A stretch of 64,000 nucleotides of DNA, taken from the NCBI RefSeq assembly GCF_031326345.1, contig NZ_CP133671.1, positions 5,270,001 to 5,334,000 on the forward strand, written 5' to 3'. This document shows, piece after piece, positions 1 through 6,586 of the stretch (positions are counted from its first letter, which is position 1; each line of letters opens with the position of its first letter). The translations under genes were made by a program, and so were the position numbers. The notes under the pieces were generated by a model that saw nothing but the letters and a program-made list of their open reading frames with translations, ran no database searches and was not told the origin of the DNA. This stretch comes from Aureispira sp. CCB-E. Its GTDB lineage: Bacteria > Bacteroidota > Bacteroidia > Chitinophagales > Saprospiraceae.

Positions 1-65
1 GCTAGAATAGAAATATTTTCTTCACTGATTGATTGCATTTTCTTTTGCTCTCCTGCTTCGGTCAT
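1..65 (-). CDS. N-terminal fragment of a protein cut by the window edge
   Basis: An ATG at 65-63 on the minus strand opens a frame with no stop to the window edge (21 codons, beginning MTEAGEQKK). It lies 122 bp downstream of the 188-490 gene on the same strand and may share its transcript. The visible residues are polar and charged with no signal peptide, so a cytoplasmic protein is likely. There is too little sequence to assign a family, and the start is only the first ATG in the frame. Confidence 0.4.
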   Translation of the reverse strand, partial: MTEAGEQKKMQSISEENISIL

Positions 66-187
66 ATTATATTGATTTTAGTGGCAAGGGCTCCAGAAGA
101 ACCGCTGAATTCTCCTGGAGCATTGATTTAATTTTTTGTTTTAATCTCTTTTTACTTAGCTTTTTTACTTCATTCATTCAGGTTTGG

Positions 188-490
188 TTAAAGAAATAGT
201 TTTGTATATTCACGAGCTGTAAGTTGATCATAACCCAGCTCATATTGATTGACCAAAGATTCTAAGTCGTCTTTAAGGAAAGGAGCAAGCTTTTGAATCA
301 TGGAAAATGTCATTTTATTTGGCTGCATTAAGCGAACGGTTGTCATCCGCTTACTAATTCCTAATGCATCAGGTAATGTGTTAAAGTCCGCTACCGAAAC
401 GGTTCTTAACACATATTGGTAAAATGTTTGTTTGTCTTCTGTTTTGTCTTTGTCTGTTGAGTTTTTCTTCATCTGTTTGGTTTTGGGCAA
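188..490 (-). CDS. small hypothetical protein, possible HTH-like regulator
   Basis: This 100-residue protein has a Lys/Asp-rich disordered N-terminus (residues 1-20) and a predicted helical body. Residues 28-75 (VADFNTLPDALGISKRMTTV onward) have the rhythm of a small helix-turn-helix: a short helix, 'LGISKRMTT' as a possible turn and recognition helix, then 'MIQKLAPFLKDDLESLV'. The pattern resembles short XRE-like proteins in Bacteroidota accessory regions, but I cannot name the family. Gene content around it (XRE repressor, recombinase) fits an accessory region. The regulator call is inference; coding status is fairly secure from length and composition. Confidence 0.5.
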   Translation of the reverse strand: MPKTKQMKKNSTDKDKTEDKQTFYQYVLRTVSVADFNTLPDALGISKRMTTVRLMQPNKMTFSMIQKLAPFLKDDLESLVNQYELGYDQLTAREYTKLFL

Positions 491-562
491 GGCTTCGCCA
501 TAACCAATAAATCAATGATTTAAAAGTACTTTGAAACCTTGCATTAAATAAAAACGGATTGC

Positions 563-621
563 TCTAGTGAAGAGAATCGAACTCAACCTTCTGAAAGGCT
601 CTAACCTGTTAGAACACTAGA
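563..621 (-). pseudogene. tRNA-like remnant lacking a full anticodon arm
   Basis: Read on the minus strand, positions 621-615 (TCTAGTG) and 569-563 (CACTAGA) form a perfect 7-bp acceptor stem. Between them lie a D-arm-like segment (CTAACAGGTTAGAGC) and a T-loop-like segment (GAGTTCGATTCTC). The part where the anticodon arm and variable loop belong is only 11 nt (CTTTCAGAAGG), about 12 nt short, giving 59 nt in place of about 74. The T stem closes for only three pairs. It looks like a tRNA gene that lost its anticodon region, perhaps after acting as an integration site. The tRNA origin is inference from the arm pattern. Confidence 0.45.
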
Positions 622-770
622 TCTTGTATTGTTTTGTTGGACGCTAGAAGCTGCCTCCTAGTTGCCGATGAACTGTCCCCACAGTACTTCCGCAATACCT
701 CTTTGGTACGCCCAATTCCATTCACCACCCAAGATGAATTAAAATTTTTAGGTTCATTTCTCGGATATTC

Positions 771-800
771 GTCTACATTTGTCTACATTAGTCTACATAG
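771..800 (+). repeat. three tandem 10-bp iterons (GTCTACATTW)
   Basis: GTCTACATTT, GTCTACATTA and GTCTACATAG follow each other with no spacer, so the repeats fall on one face of the helix. They lie 208 bp upstream of the XRE regulator start, in a 517-bp stretch (491-1007) that otherwise holds only the tRNA-like remnant and AT-rich DNA. An operator for the XRE protein or arm-type sites for the nearby recombinase are both possible; neither is shown by the sequence. Confidence 0.6.
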
Positions 801-1007
801 TTTAGCACAACAAAAGGTCATATCTTATTTTAATAAATAAGTAAACCAATTGTTATTAGACGTTTATTTATTATCCTACAAAGTAAGTTTAGTTTGACTG
901 CTGTATTACTTTGTTAAAACAAAATTAATTCATTTTTGAATAAAAAACAACATTATCGTTTATTTTTATTCTTTTTTGTTGTTTTTATTTTTTTTAATAT
1001 CTCTTAA

Positions 1008-1391
1008 ATGACTGTACAAGAACGGTTTAAAAAATTGTTATTTGCACTAGAAACCAATGGTTCAAACCTAGCAAAGCAAATTAGTGTTTCCCAACCTTCA
1101 ATCGCTCGCATTATAAATGGCGAAAACTATCCAAGTCATAAGGTATTAATCCCTCTAATTGAAAAATTTAATGTCAATAGTAATTGGGTATTAACTGGAG
1201 AAGGAGAAATGTTTATTTCCCAAGATACAACGCCAGTAAAAAATAAAGACTTAGAGCAGTTAACGAAGATAATAGAAGCCCTAGAGCAATCTAATGAAGA
1301 GAGCAAAAAACGAGGCGAAACAATGGATAAATACATTGCCATATTAGAGCAAAAAATAGAAGAACTTGAAAAAGAAGTCCATAAAAAATGA
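1008..1391 (+). CDS. XRE-family DNA-binding regulator with C-terminal coiled coil
   Basis: This 127-residue protein has an N-terminal helix-turn-helix (about residues 4-60): the 'NGSNLAKQISVSQPSIARII' segment gives the turn and recognition helix, followed by 'NGENYPSHKVLIPLIEKF' and 'NWVLTGEGEMF', both typical of phage-repressor-like XRE proteins. Residues 80-127 are almost all E/K/Q/L with heptad spacing and should form a coiled coil for oligomerisation; the peptidase domain of LexA-type repressors is absent. It is probably a transcriptional regulator of neighbouring accessory genes. The 10-bp iterons at 771-800 and an AAAAAACAAC / GTTGTTTTT inverted repeat at 942-986 are candidate binding sites. 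Confidence 0.85.
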   Translation: MTVQERFKKLLFALETNGSNLAKQISVSQPSIARIINGENYPSHKVLIPLIEKFNVNSNWVLTGEGEMFISQDTTPVKNKDLEQLTKIIEALEQSNEESKKRGETMDKYIAILEQKIEELEKEVHKK

Positions 1392-1515
1392 TATAAAAAA
1401 AACTACAAAACCCCGATATAATCGAACGAAGCCAAGATTTTCTGTGTTATTTATAATGCTCATGAATCAATTTTGTGGTGCCCAAAGAATAATCGATTTA
1501 TAAGCAACGATCTAG

Positions 1516-1731
1516 TTGCTATTTTTATGTCCAAACAAGTTGGTTTGTGCGCATTTTGTTCACCAAAAACAGACAAACTTGCTAAAAAAACTCATCATCA
1601 GAACCAAAGAAATGGTTCGAAACCTGAAAACAATCCGCCAAGAGGAGCAAGAAAAAGAACTCCAAGACTCTTCTCACTTGCAAAAAGGGAAGTCAATATT
1701 AGAAACTTACCAAAGAGTTAAAAAGGAGTAG
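1516..1731 (+). CDS. doubtful small charged protein
   Basis: This frame codes a Lys/Glu/Gln-rich helical peptide ending QRVKKE, and a clear terminator hairpin begins 24 bp after its stop, which favours a plus-strand transcript here. The frame opens with TTG at 1516. The only ATG in frame is at 1612, which would leave a 39-residue product (MVRNLKTIRQ...). An overlapping frame (1473-1721) looks less protein-like because it is rich in Pro, Asn and Arg. No family is recognised. Confidence 0.3.
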   Translation: MLFLCPNKLVCAHFVHQKQTNLLKKLIIRTKEMVRNLKTIRQEEQEKELQDSSHLQKGKSILETYQRVKKE

Positions 1732-1754
1732 ATTAAAAACTAGAAAACTGAATG

Positions 1755-1790
1755 AAAGCGACTGGAGCTGCTGCTCTTTGTCGCTTTTTT
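1755..1790 (+). terminator. rho-independent terminator
   Basis: AAAGCGAC (1755-1762) pairs with GTCGCTTT (1780-1787), followed by a T run. It ends the transcript coming from the XRE gene or the small frame downstream of it. Confidence 0.75.
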
Positions 1791-1968
1791 ATTTTGTTAT
1801 GTGTGAAGGATAAATATAATTTCATCAGGAAACATAGAATAATATTTATATATATTTTATCGTGTATTAATTTAAAACAATTATTTTTACTCTCAAATTG
1901 ATTTAATTGTTAATGGTCATATTCCTATAAATACGCTGTATAAGGAAATGATAAAAACCCACACACTT

Positions 1969-3141
1969 ATGAATAAGTTTTTAGTGCTGTTGTTGCTATT
2001 TGCTCTTACGAATACCATATTGGGGCAAGAAAACAAAGAAGAAAAAAAAGATTTTTCCCTAGCAAAAGTAGGTAAGAAAATACAAGGCTGCTATGTTTTT
2101 GTATTAACCACACCTTACAACGAATACGACCATATTCGCACTGAAAAAATGCCATCAGGTATTTTTAATGGAGATCCTAGCGAAGGTTTCTCCAAATTCA
2201 TCAAAAAAATGAGAAAGCATTACCCCTATTTTAATGGCTTGATTGTTTCCCCCGATTTATCAGAAGTAGAGTTTATTAAGTTCAGGGATATGGAGATCTC
2301 AGGTGTAGGCTTTAGAATAGGAGACAAACTTATTTTTAAAAGTGGCAAAGAATTACTTTATGGTGAAGTAGTAGAAATAAATACTTATCGCCAACGAGTA
2401 ACATTTAAGTATCTAGATATTTATGGAGATGAGAAAGTAATTGAACGAAAGATGGTACATGTAACTCCATTAACAGAGGAACAATATAAAGAAAAGATGG
2501 CAGAGCAAGCCAAAGAAATAGAAAAATATAAATATGAGGTTGGGCAATTTGCTATTTGGAAGGAGAAAAATAAATCTCAGTTTGGAATCATTCGTTTATT
2601 GAATGATAAATCACATAAGGCAACAATTGAGTATTTGGATATTTACGATGAAAAGAAGAATAGAGATGTTCCTTATCTTGATGTATCTATTATAGAAGAA
2701 AGTAAATACAATGAGTTGGCTAGTAACTGGAAAAAAGAAACGGATAAATACAAGTATAAGCTAGGAGAGCCAGTTGGGTGGGCAGAGAAGAAAGAATCTA
2801 AATTTGGTTTGGTAAAAGCTTTAGATAATAAGTCTCACAGGGCTACAGTTGAGTACTTAGATGTTTATGGAGATGAAAAGGTTAAAATGATCGATTATCT
2901 AGATCTTTCGAAGATGGATCAGTCCAAATATGATAGACTATTGTCTAGTTGGAAAGAAGAAATTGCTAAGTATAAATACGAGGTTGGAGAAACGTTAACT
3001 TGGACAAAAGGAAAAGAATCTATAGAAGGCATTGTTGTTGGTCTGGATGACAGTCGCCACCTAGCAGAAATGAAATACACGAATGAGAAAGGAGAGGAAG
3101 TTGTTGCAAAAGTGAATTATTTGAAATTAACTCGAAAATAG
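1969..3141 (+). CDS. secreted protein with four tandem ~70-residue KYKYEVG repeats
   Basis: The start at 1969 is chosen because MNKFLVLLLLFALTNTILGQ is a complete signal peptide; an ATG seven codons upstream (1948) is possible. After an N-terminal region of about 110 residues come four related units of about 70 residues. Units 2-4 each begin K-Y-K-Y-(E/K)-(V/L)-G, continue with a short strand carrying Trp, a 'GIIRLLNDKSH'-like segment and 'A-T-(I/V)-E-Y-L-D-(I/V)-Y', and units 1-3 end in a charged helix with a Lys-Tyr pair. The strand-rich core recalls small SH3/KOW/Tudor-like barrels, but I recognise no named family. It is probably periplasmic or surface exposed. A LytTR-like membrane protein gene follows 35 bp downstream, likely in the same operon. 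Confidence 0.75.
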   Translation: MNKFLVLLLLFALTNTILGQENKEEKKDFSLAKVGKKIQGCYVFVLTTPYNEYDHIRTEKMPSGIFNGDPSEGFSKFIKKMRKHYPYFNGLIVSPDLSEVEFIKFRDMEISGVGFRIGDKLIFKSGKELLYGEVVEINTYRQRVTFKYLDIYGDEKVIERKMVHVTPLTEEQYKEKMAEQAKEIEKYKYEVGQFAIWKEKNKSQFGIIRLLNDKSHKATIEYLDIYDEKKNRDVPYLDVSIIEESKYNELASNWKKETDKYKYKLGEPVGWAEKKESKFGLVKALDNKSHRATVEYLDVYGDEKVKMIDYLDLSKMDQSKYDRLLSSWKEEIAKYKYEVGETLTWTKGKESIEGIVVGLDDSRHLAEMKYTNEKGEEVVAKVNYLKLTRK

Positions 3142-3176
3142 TCGTTAACAAGCTTTTAGATACAAAACTTATACAA

Positions 3177-3755
3177 ATGAAAACTTTATTTAAATTAATA
3201 TTCTATGTTTTGGGAATTGCTTGCATTTCAATATTTAGTATATACGTAGTTTGGTATATTGATAAAAATAATCTTGCAGAAGCAATTTTAAGTAATATTT
3301 CTGTTAAAACAGCTACTCTTTCCCCTGAACGTTTATTAGAAGGAAGGATTGATTTTTTGGACCCTCATGATAATCGTCCAATAGCAATGAAAATAAGTGA
3401 CAAAAAGGACAAGAACATTGAATATCAATACATTTACCCATCACAGATTTTCTATGCTTCTGCTAATAAAGTAAAACTATTATTTCGAGATTCTGTATTT
3501 ACGATAACTAATAATCTAGGTTTAAAAAAGATAAAAGATCGTTTAAATAACAAAAAAATGACTTCTTTTATACATACTCAAAGTTATGTAATTAATAGAG
3601 CTGCTATTATTGGTGTTTCAAGAAAGGGGTTACAAACTTATAACTATAGTTATCATGTTCAATTAGTGAACGGAGAAGAATTAGCAATTTCAAAAGATAT
3701 CTATAAGAAAATGACAGAATCTATAGAGCTGGCAACAGAGGAATATATTTTTTGA
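3177..3755 (+). CDS. membrane-anchored LytTR-like DNA-binding protein
   Basis: This 192-residue protein has an N-terminal transmembrane helix (about residues 4-27), a linker, then a region (about 85-185) matching the LytTR DNA-binding pattern: 'QIFYASANKVKLLF', a sheet-helix segment 'LGLKKIKDRL', the typical 'FIHTQSYVINRAAIIGV' (compare F-x-R-x-H-R-S-Y-I-V-N in LytTR proteins), and 'GEELAISKDIYKKMTESI'. LytTR domains normally sit on cytoplasmic response regulators; here there is no receiver domain and the protein is tethered to the membrane. It may sense membrane or envelope state, perhaps together with the secreted repeat protein encoded just upstream. DNA binding is inferred from the fold pattern only. 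Confidence 0.65.
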   Translation: MKTLFKLIFYVLGIACISIFSIYVVWYIDKNNLAEAILSNISVKTATLSPERLLEGRIDFLDPHDNRPIAMKISDKKDKNIEYQYIYPSQIFYASANKVKLLFRDSVFTITNNLGLKKIKDRLNNKKMTSFIHTQSYVINRAAIIGVSRKGLQTYNYSYHVQLVNGEELAISKDIYKKMTESIELATEEYIF

Positions 3756-3812
3756 TAATCTACTGCTATTTTTGAAATTAATTTTAGTGAGTTTATAAGT
3801 GTTTGAGGAATT

Positions 3813-3863
3813 TATTTGACAACTCACTGTCCCTATTTGACGACTTACAAAATAGCTATTTGA
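3813..3863 (+). repeat. three spaced TATTTGA repeats overlapping a promoter
   Basis: TATTTGAC at 3813 and 3834 and TATTTGA at 3857 are spaced 21 and 23 bp apart, about two helical turns. The third copy contains the -33 TTTG of the promoter at 3859-3890. The arrangement looks like an activator or repressor array for the small gene at 4030. Confidence 0.5.
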
Positions 3864-3890
3864 AAAGTGTTTTTGACTGTCGTATCTTTA
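3859..3890 (+). promoter_or_regulatory. Bacteroidetes-type promoter for the 4030 gene
   Basis: TTTG (3859-3862), a 20-nt spacer, and TATCTTTA (3883-3890) match the primary sigma consensus TTTG-N~20-TAnnTTTG with one change in the last base. Transcription would start near 3897 and give a leader of about 130 nt containing a CCTCA-TAAT-TGAGG hairpin near 3962-3975. Confidence 0.55.
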
Positions 3891-4029
3891 CATTACAAGG
3901 ATGAAACAACACATCTAATGTATTAGTACTACATTCATTTGATTAAGGCTGGCAATATAAACCTCATAATTGAGGGTCCGCATTGTTTTGTCCAAAATAA
4001 ACATTTTTTAATTTAAAAACAACTTAGTT

Positions 4030-4188
4030 ATGTCTAACAAAAATAATAATCCGAAGCAATCTAATTTAAATCACAAATCAAATCAATCAAATCCAAACAA
4101 AGGAACACCTGGTAATAATAAAGCTAATGGAAAAGCCAATGGTAATAAAGGAAAGCAGATGAATCCGAATCAGAAAGGTAAAAAGTAA
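4030..4188 (+). CDS. 52-residue Asn/Lys/Gly-rich basic protein
   Basis: The ATG at 4030 opens 52 codons ending in TAA at 4186-4188. The product (MSNKNNNPKQS... NQKGKK) is almost entirely Asn, Lys, Gly, Gln, Ser and Pro, with repeated K-A-N-G units, no hydrophobic core and a strong positive charge, so it should be intrinsically disordered. A promoter lies at 3859-3890 and a terminator begins 10 bp after the stop, so it is a complete single-gene transcription unit with a long leader. The composition recalls small basic stress- or nucleic-acid-binding proteins, but no family is recognised. Confidence 0.7.
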   Translation: MSNKNNNPKQSNLNHKSNQSNPNKGTPGNNKANGKANGNKGKQMNPNQKGKK

Positions 4189-4198
4189 TTTAGAAATG

Positions 4199-4232
4199 CT
4201 GAGCGGGAAACCCTCCTGCTCAGTATTTTTTT
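4199..4232 (+). terminator. rho-independent terminator of the 52-residue gene
   Basis: CTGAGC and GCTCAG flank a GGG/CCC-containing stem and are followed by ATTTTTTT. It separates this unit from the convergent OmpH-like gene. Confidence 0.75.
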
Positions 4233-4247
4233 ATTTACTCTCCATAT

Positions 4248-4940
4248 TTAGGGTAAATGATAAAAGTAATATAAAACAAAGAACATTTTTGTAAGTAAGG
4301 CATAAGTATAAATGTCGGATAGCCTGGTTTTAACAGATAAAAAGTGTCCTTTTGAATGCAAATTCTGTATAAGTTCATCCTTTAAAACAGTTGACATTTG
4401 CTCCCATTCATCGTAGTCTAAGTTATTATTCAGTCTTATGGAAATCTGAGCTGAGAAATGATATTTATCTACTTCAATATTAGAAAATAACAGACCTTCA
4501 GAATAAACGATATATTCTAATTCATTTTCATCAACCAAAGCATTAACAGCTTGTTTTAGTTTATCCTCTTTTATCTTGAGCAATTTTTTCTCATAGTTTA
4601 TCAAGGTAGTATCACACGCCCGAAGCAAAGAGTTAAAGGTTATTTGCCACTCCTGGAGTTGACGTTCTAAATCAACTAAGAGAAAAGGATCCCCCAAATC
4701 ACATCTATCACTCTGTTCTAAAACATCTTGATAAAAATCTTCTATTTCTTTATGTTGAGGGAGAAGAACAGAATCCTCTAGGTAATCGACAAGACTTTGT
4801 AAATCTTCTTTTATCCATGTTTGCAATACTATATTTTTATTGACGTAAGCAGTATCAATAATTCCTACTTTAGTGGATTGTCCTACCGTTACAGTATTGA
4901 TAGACAACATCAAAGACATAAGAAGTATAATAATTAACAT
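4248..4940 (-). CDS. OmpH/Skp-like periplasmic protein
   Basis: A signal peptide (MLIIILLMSLMLSINTVTVGQ) precedes 'TKVGIIDTAYVNKNIV', which matches the conserved first strand of Skp/OmpH chaperones (K-[IV]-[AG]-x-[IV]-D-x-x-x-V). Residues 35-145 are helical and charged, as in the chaperone arms, and 'ALVDENELEYIVYSEGLLFSN' corresponds to the closing strand with its D/V-x-x-x-G-L-L/V-Y pattern. Skp-family proteins hold unfolded outer-membrane proteins in the periplasm. At 230 residues it is longer than classical Skp (about 160), with an unrelated C-terminal tail. It lies alone between a convergent small gene and the recombinase. Confidence 0.6.
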   Translation of the reverse strand: MLIIILLMSLMLSINTVTVGQSTKVGIIDTAYVNKNIVLQTWIKEDLQSLVDYLEDSVLLPQHKEIEDFYQDVLEQSDRCDLGDPFLLVDLERQLQEWQITFNSLLRACDTTLINYEKKLLKIKEDKLKQAVNALVDENELEYIVYSEGLLFSNIEVDKYHFSAQISIRLNNNLDYDEWEQMSTVLKDELIQNLHSKGHFLSVKTRLSDIYTYALLTKMFFVLYYFYHLP

Positions 4941-5040
4941 AGATTTATTATTTAGGTGGACAAAAATAGTTAGGGTAGCTGTGAAAAAGAATAAAGCTAC
5001 CCTACTTAGGATAAATTTAACCTACCCTAAAAGATGAGTT

Positions 5041-6204
5041 TTACCAATCCACCCCATCCAAAGCATCATTTACCACCTTATTGGAAAGGTGCAAATAAAT
5101 CATAGTTGTTTCAATCTTGGAATGTTGTAAAATCGACTTCAGAACATGTAATGGAATTTTAGAAGCTAAATGAGTCGCAAAGGTATGCCGAGCCACATGG
5201 CTGCTAATTGCCTTATTAATCCCAGCACGAGCCGCCAACAATTTCAACGTTCGATTAAAATATTGATTGGTATATTGATGAAAAACTAGGACATGAGGAG
5301 CTGCGCCAGAAATTAAATGTTTTTGGATGAGCTGCTCAGGTTTCTTCAAGTGCAATTTGTACAAAGGAAGTAAAAGTTGCTTGCCTGTCTTTTGGGCAAT
5401 GATGTTTAGGAGCAGACCTTCTTTTTCCTGTTCAATGTTTTGGTGTTGAATATTACAAGCATCTGAAAAACGCAAACCTGTATAACAAGAAAACAAAAAC
5501 ATATCTCGAATTAACTCCAGATAAGACTCTTTGGGAGAAAAACTCAAGGCTTCTAAGCGCTCAACTTCCTCCCAGACCAATACTAGGCGCTCAGTAGCGA
5601 CCGTTTTAGGCTTAAATTTTAAGTATGGATTTTTATGCGCTTCAAAGCTTCCTTTACTAATAGCCAAATTAATGTATTTGCGTACTTGTTTGTGATGTGT
5701 GAATACGGTATTGGTGTGCAAATTCTTTTTATATAAGAAGGTATCAAAATCGTGAATCAAGTTAAAATTCAATTCTGAGAATTGAACATCTTTTCGAAAG
5801 TCAGTCCAATGATTGAGCGCAGCTTTGTGTTTCCCCTTCGTTTCTTTAGATAGTTTGGTATCTGCAGCAAGTTCGCAACGCCAAAAGTCAGTAAAAGACT
5901 CTACATCTTCATAACGAAAGAAATCTTCTACCTGATTAATAGTAATGACGCCGTTCTTTTTGATGCAATCCAAAGCAAAGGCTTCTAGTGCATTAATTTG
6001 TCTTCTAATTTCAGCATTGTATTGAAAAGTGTTGGGATGATCAATAACTTGCTTGAGTCGTTTGCTCCATTGAAAGGGGGTAACATAAATTCCAGTAGAG
6101 AAGAATTTACATTGGCCTTTTGTGTAAGCTCTGATTTGAATTAGTCCAGTTCCGTTCTTTCGGAGTTTGTTTTTGTAGTTGTGGACAACAGAAAATTGAA
6201 TCAT
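5041..6204 (-). CDS. tyrosine recombinase / phage-type integrase
   Basis: This 387-residue site-specific recombinase has the usual Bacteroidota layout: an N-terminal arm-binding segment (about 1-85), a SAM-like core-binding domain (about 95-200), and a catalytic domain (about 205-387). Catalytic residues are visible: Arg in 'CYTGLRFSDACNI', His336-x-x-Arg339 in 'SSHVARHTFATHL', His361 in 'LQHSKIETT' and the nucleophile Tyr370 in 'MIYLHLS'. It would cut and rejoin DNA via a 3'-phosphotyrosine link. The gene lies 202 bp from the 3' end of tRNA-Arg, the usual place for an element's integrase, with two 10-bp repeats (AACAGATGTW) between them. Confidence 0.95.
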   Translation of the reverse strand: MIQFSVVHNYKNKLRKNGTGLIQIRAYTKGQCKFFSTGIYVTPFQWSKRLKQVIDHPNTFQYNAEIRRQINALEAFALDCIKKNGVITINQVEDFFRYEDVESFTDFWRCELAADTKLSKETKGKHKAALNHWTDFRKDVQFSELNFNLIHDFDTFLYKKNLHTNTVFTHHKQVRKYINLAISKGSFEAHKNPYLKFKPKTVATERLVLVWEEVERLEALSFSPKESYLELIRDMFLFSCYTGLRFSDACNIQHQNIEQEKEGLLLNIIAQKTGKQLLLPLYKLHLKKPEQLIQKHLISGAAPHVLVFHQYTNQYFNRTLKLLAARAGINKAISSHVARHTFATHLASKIPLHVLKSILQHSKIETTMIYLHLSNKVVNDALDGVDW

Positions 6205-6280
6205 AGTTTGTTCTTTTTTATAGAAAGCTACGGAAAAAGCCTTCTATTTGGTGAACAAACGAAGAACAAAAAGCCCTGTA

Positions 6281-6300
6281 AACAGATGTTAACAGATGTA
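6281..6300 (+). repeat. two tandem 10-bp repeats upstream of the integrase
   Basis: AACAGATGTT and AACAGATGTA lie side by side 77 bp from the integrase start and 107 bp from the tRNA 3' end. They are candidate arm-type recombinase sites. Their reverse complement (ACATCTGTT) loosely resembles the 771-800 iterons. Confidence 0.45.
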
Positions 6301-6406
6301 AAAGAGAGAAAAGCGAACAAAAAATAAAAGCAGCATTAAACGGCTGAAACAGCGATGTAGCCTATGTTTTATGCTGCTAAATGTAGACTTTTGACAGTCT
6401 GAGTAG

Positions 6407-6480
6407 CGCCCACAACAGGATTCGAACCTGTAACCTTTGGCTCCGGAAACCAACACTCTATCCAGTTGAGCTATGCAGGC
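6407..6480 (-). tRNA. tRNA-Arg (anticodon CCG)
   Basis: On the minus strand this 74-nt sequence folds as a full cloverleaf: acceptor GCCTGCA / TGTGGGC (two G-T pairs), D arm with AGCTCAACTGGATAGAGT, anticodon stem TTGGT / GCCAA enclosing loop TTCCGGA, and T arm ACAGG-TTCGAAT-CCTGT. The anticodon is CCG, reading CGG (Arg). The CCA end is not encoded. Its 3' end faces the recombinase gene, consistent with use as an integration site. Confidence 0.95.
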
Positions 6481-6586
6481 AAGTAACTTCTATATAAAGA
6501 AGATGGTTAGCAAAGATACAAAAATAGTCAAATTAGAGTTCTTTTAGAGTAGAATTAATTTGATTTTTAGTTTGATTCATATCAAA

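Noticed and set aside
530-556. TTTGAAACCTTGCATTAAATAAAAA-like sequence (described as TTTGAAACC then TTGCATT) resembling the end of the 15.7-kb IS
   Set aside because: Only a gapped match to the 20-bp terminal repeat in very AT-rich DNA, with no partner end; chance similarity is likely.
634-840. 68-codon plus-strand frame containing the 10-bp repeats
   Set aside because: It overlaps the iterons, has no recognisable composition of a protein domain, and its start lies next to the tRNA-like remnant; more likely non-coding.
1615-1627. GGTTCGAAACCTG as a possible left attachment repeat of tRNA-Arg
   Set aside because: Only part of the T-loop core matches, with an extra A, and the order of flanking bases does not follow the tRNA 3' end.
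1473-1721. 82-codon frame overlapping the small charged frame
   Set aside because: Rich in Pro, Asn and Arg with no structure; the overlapping frame at 1516-1731 is the more plausible of the two.
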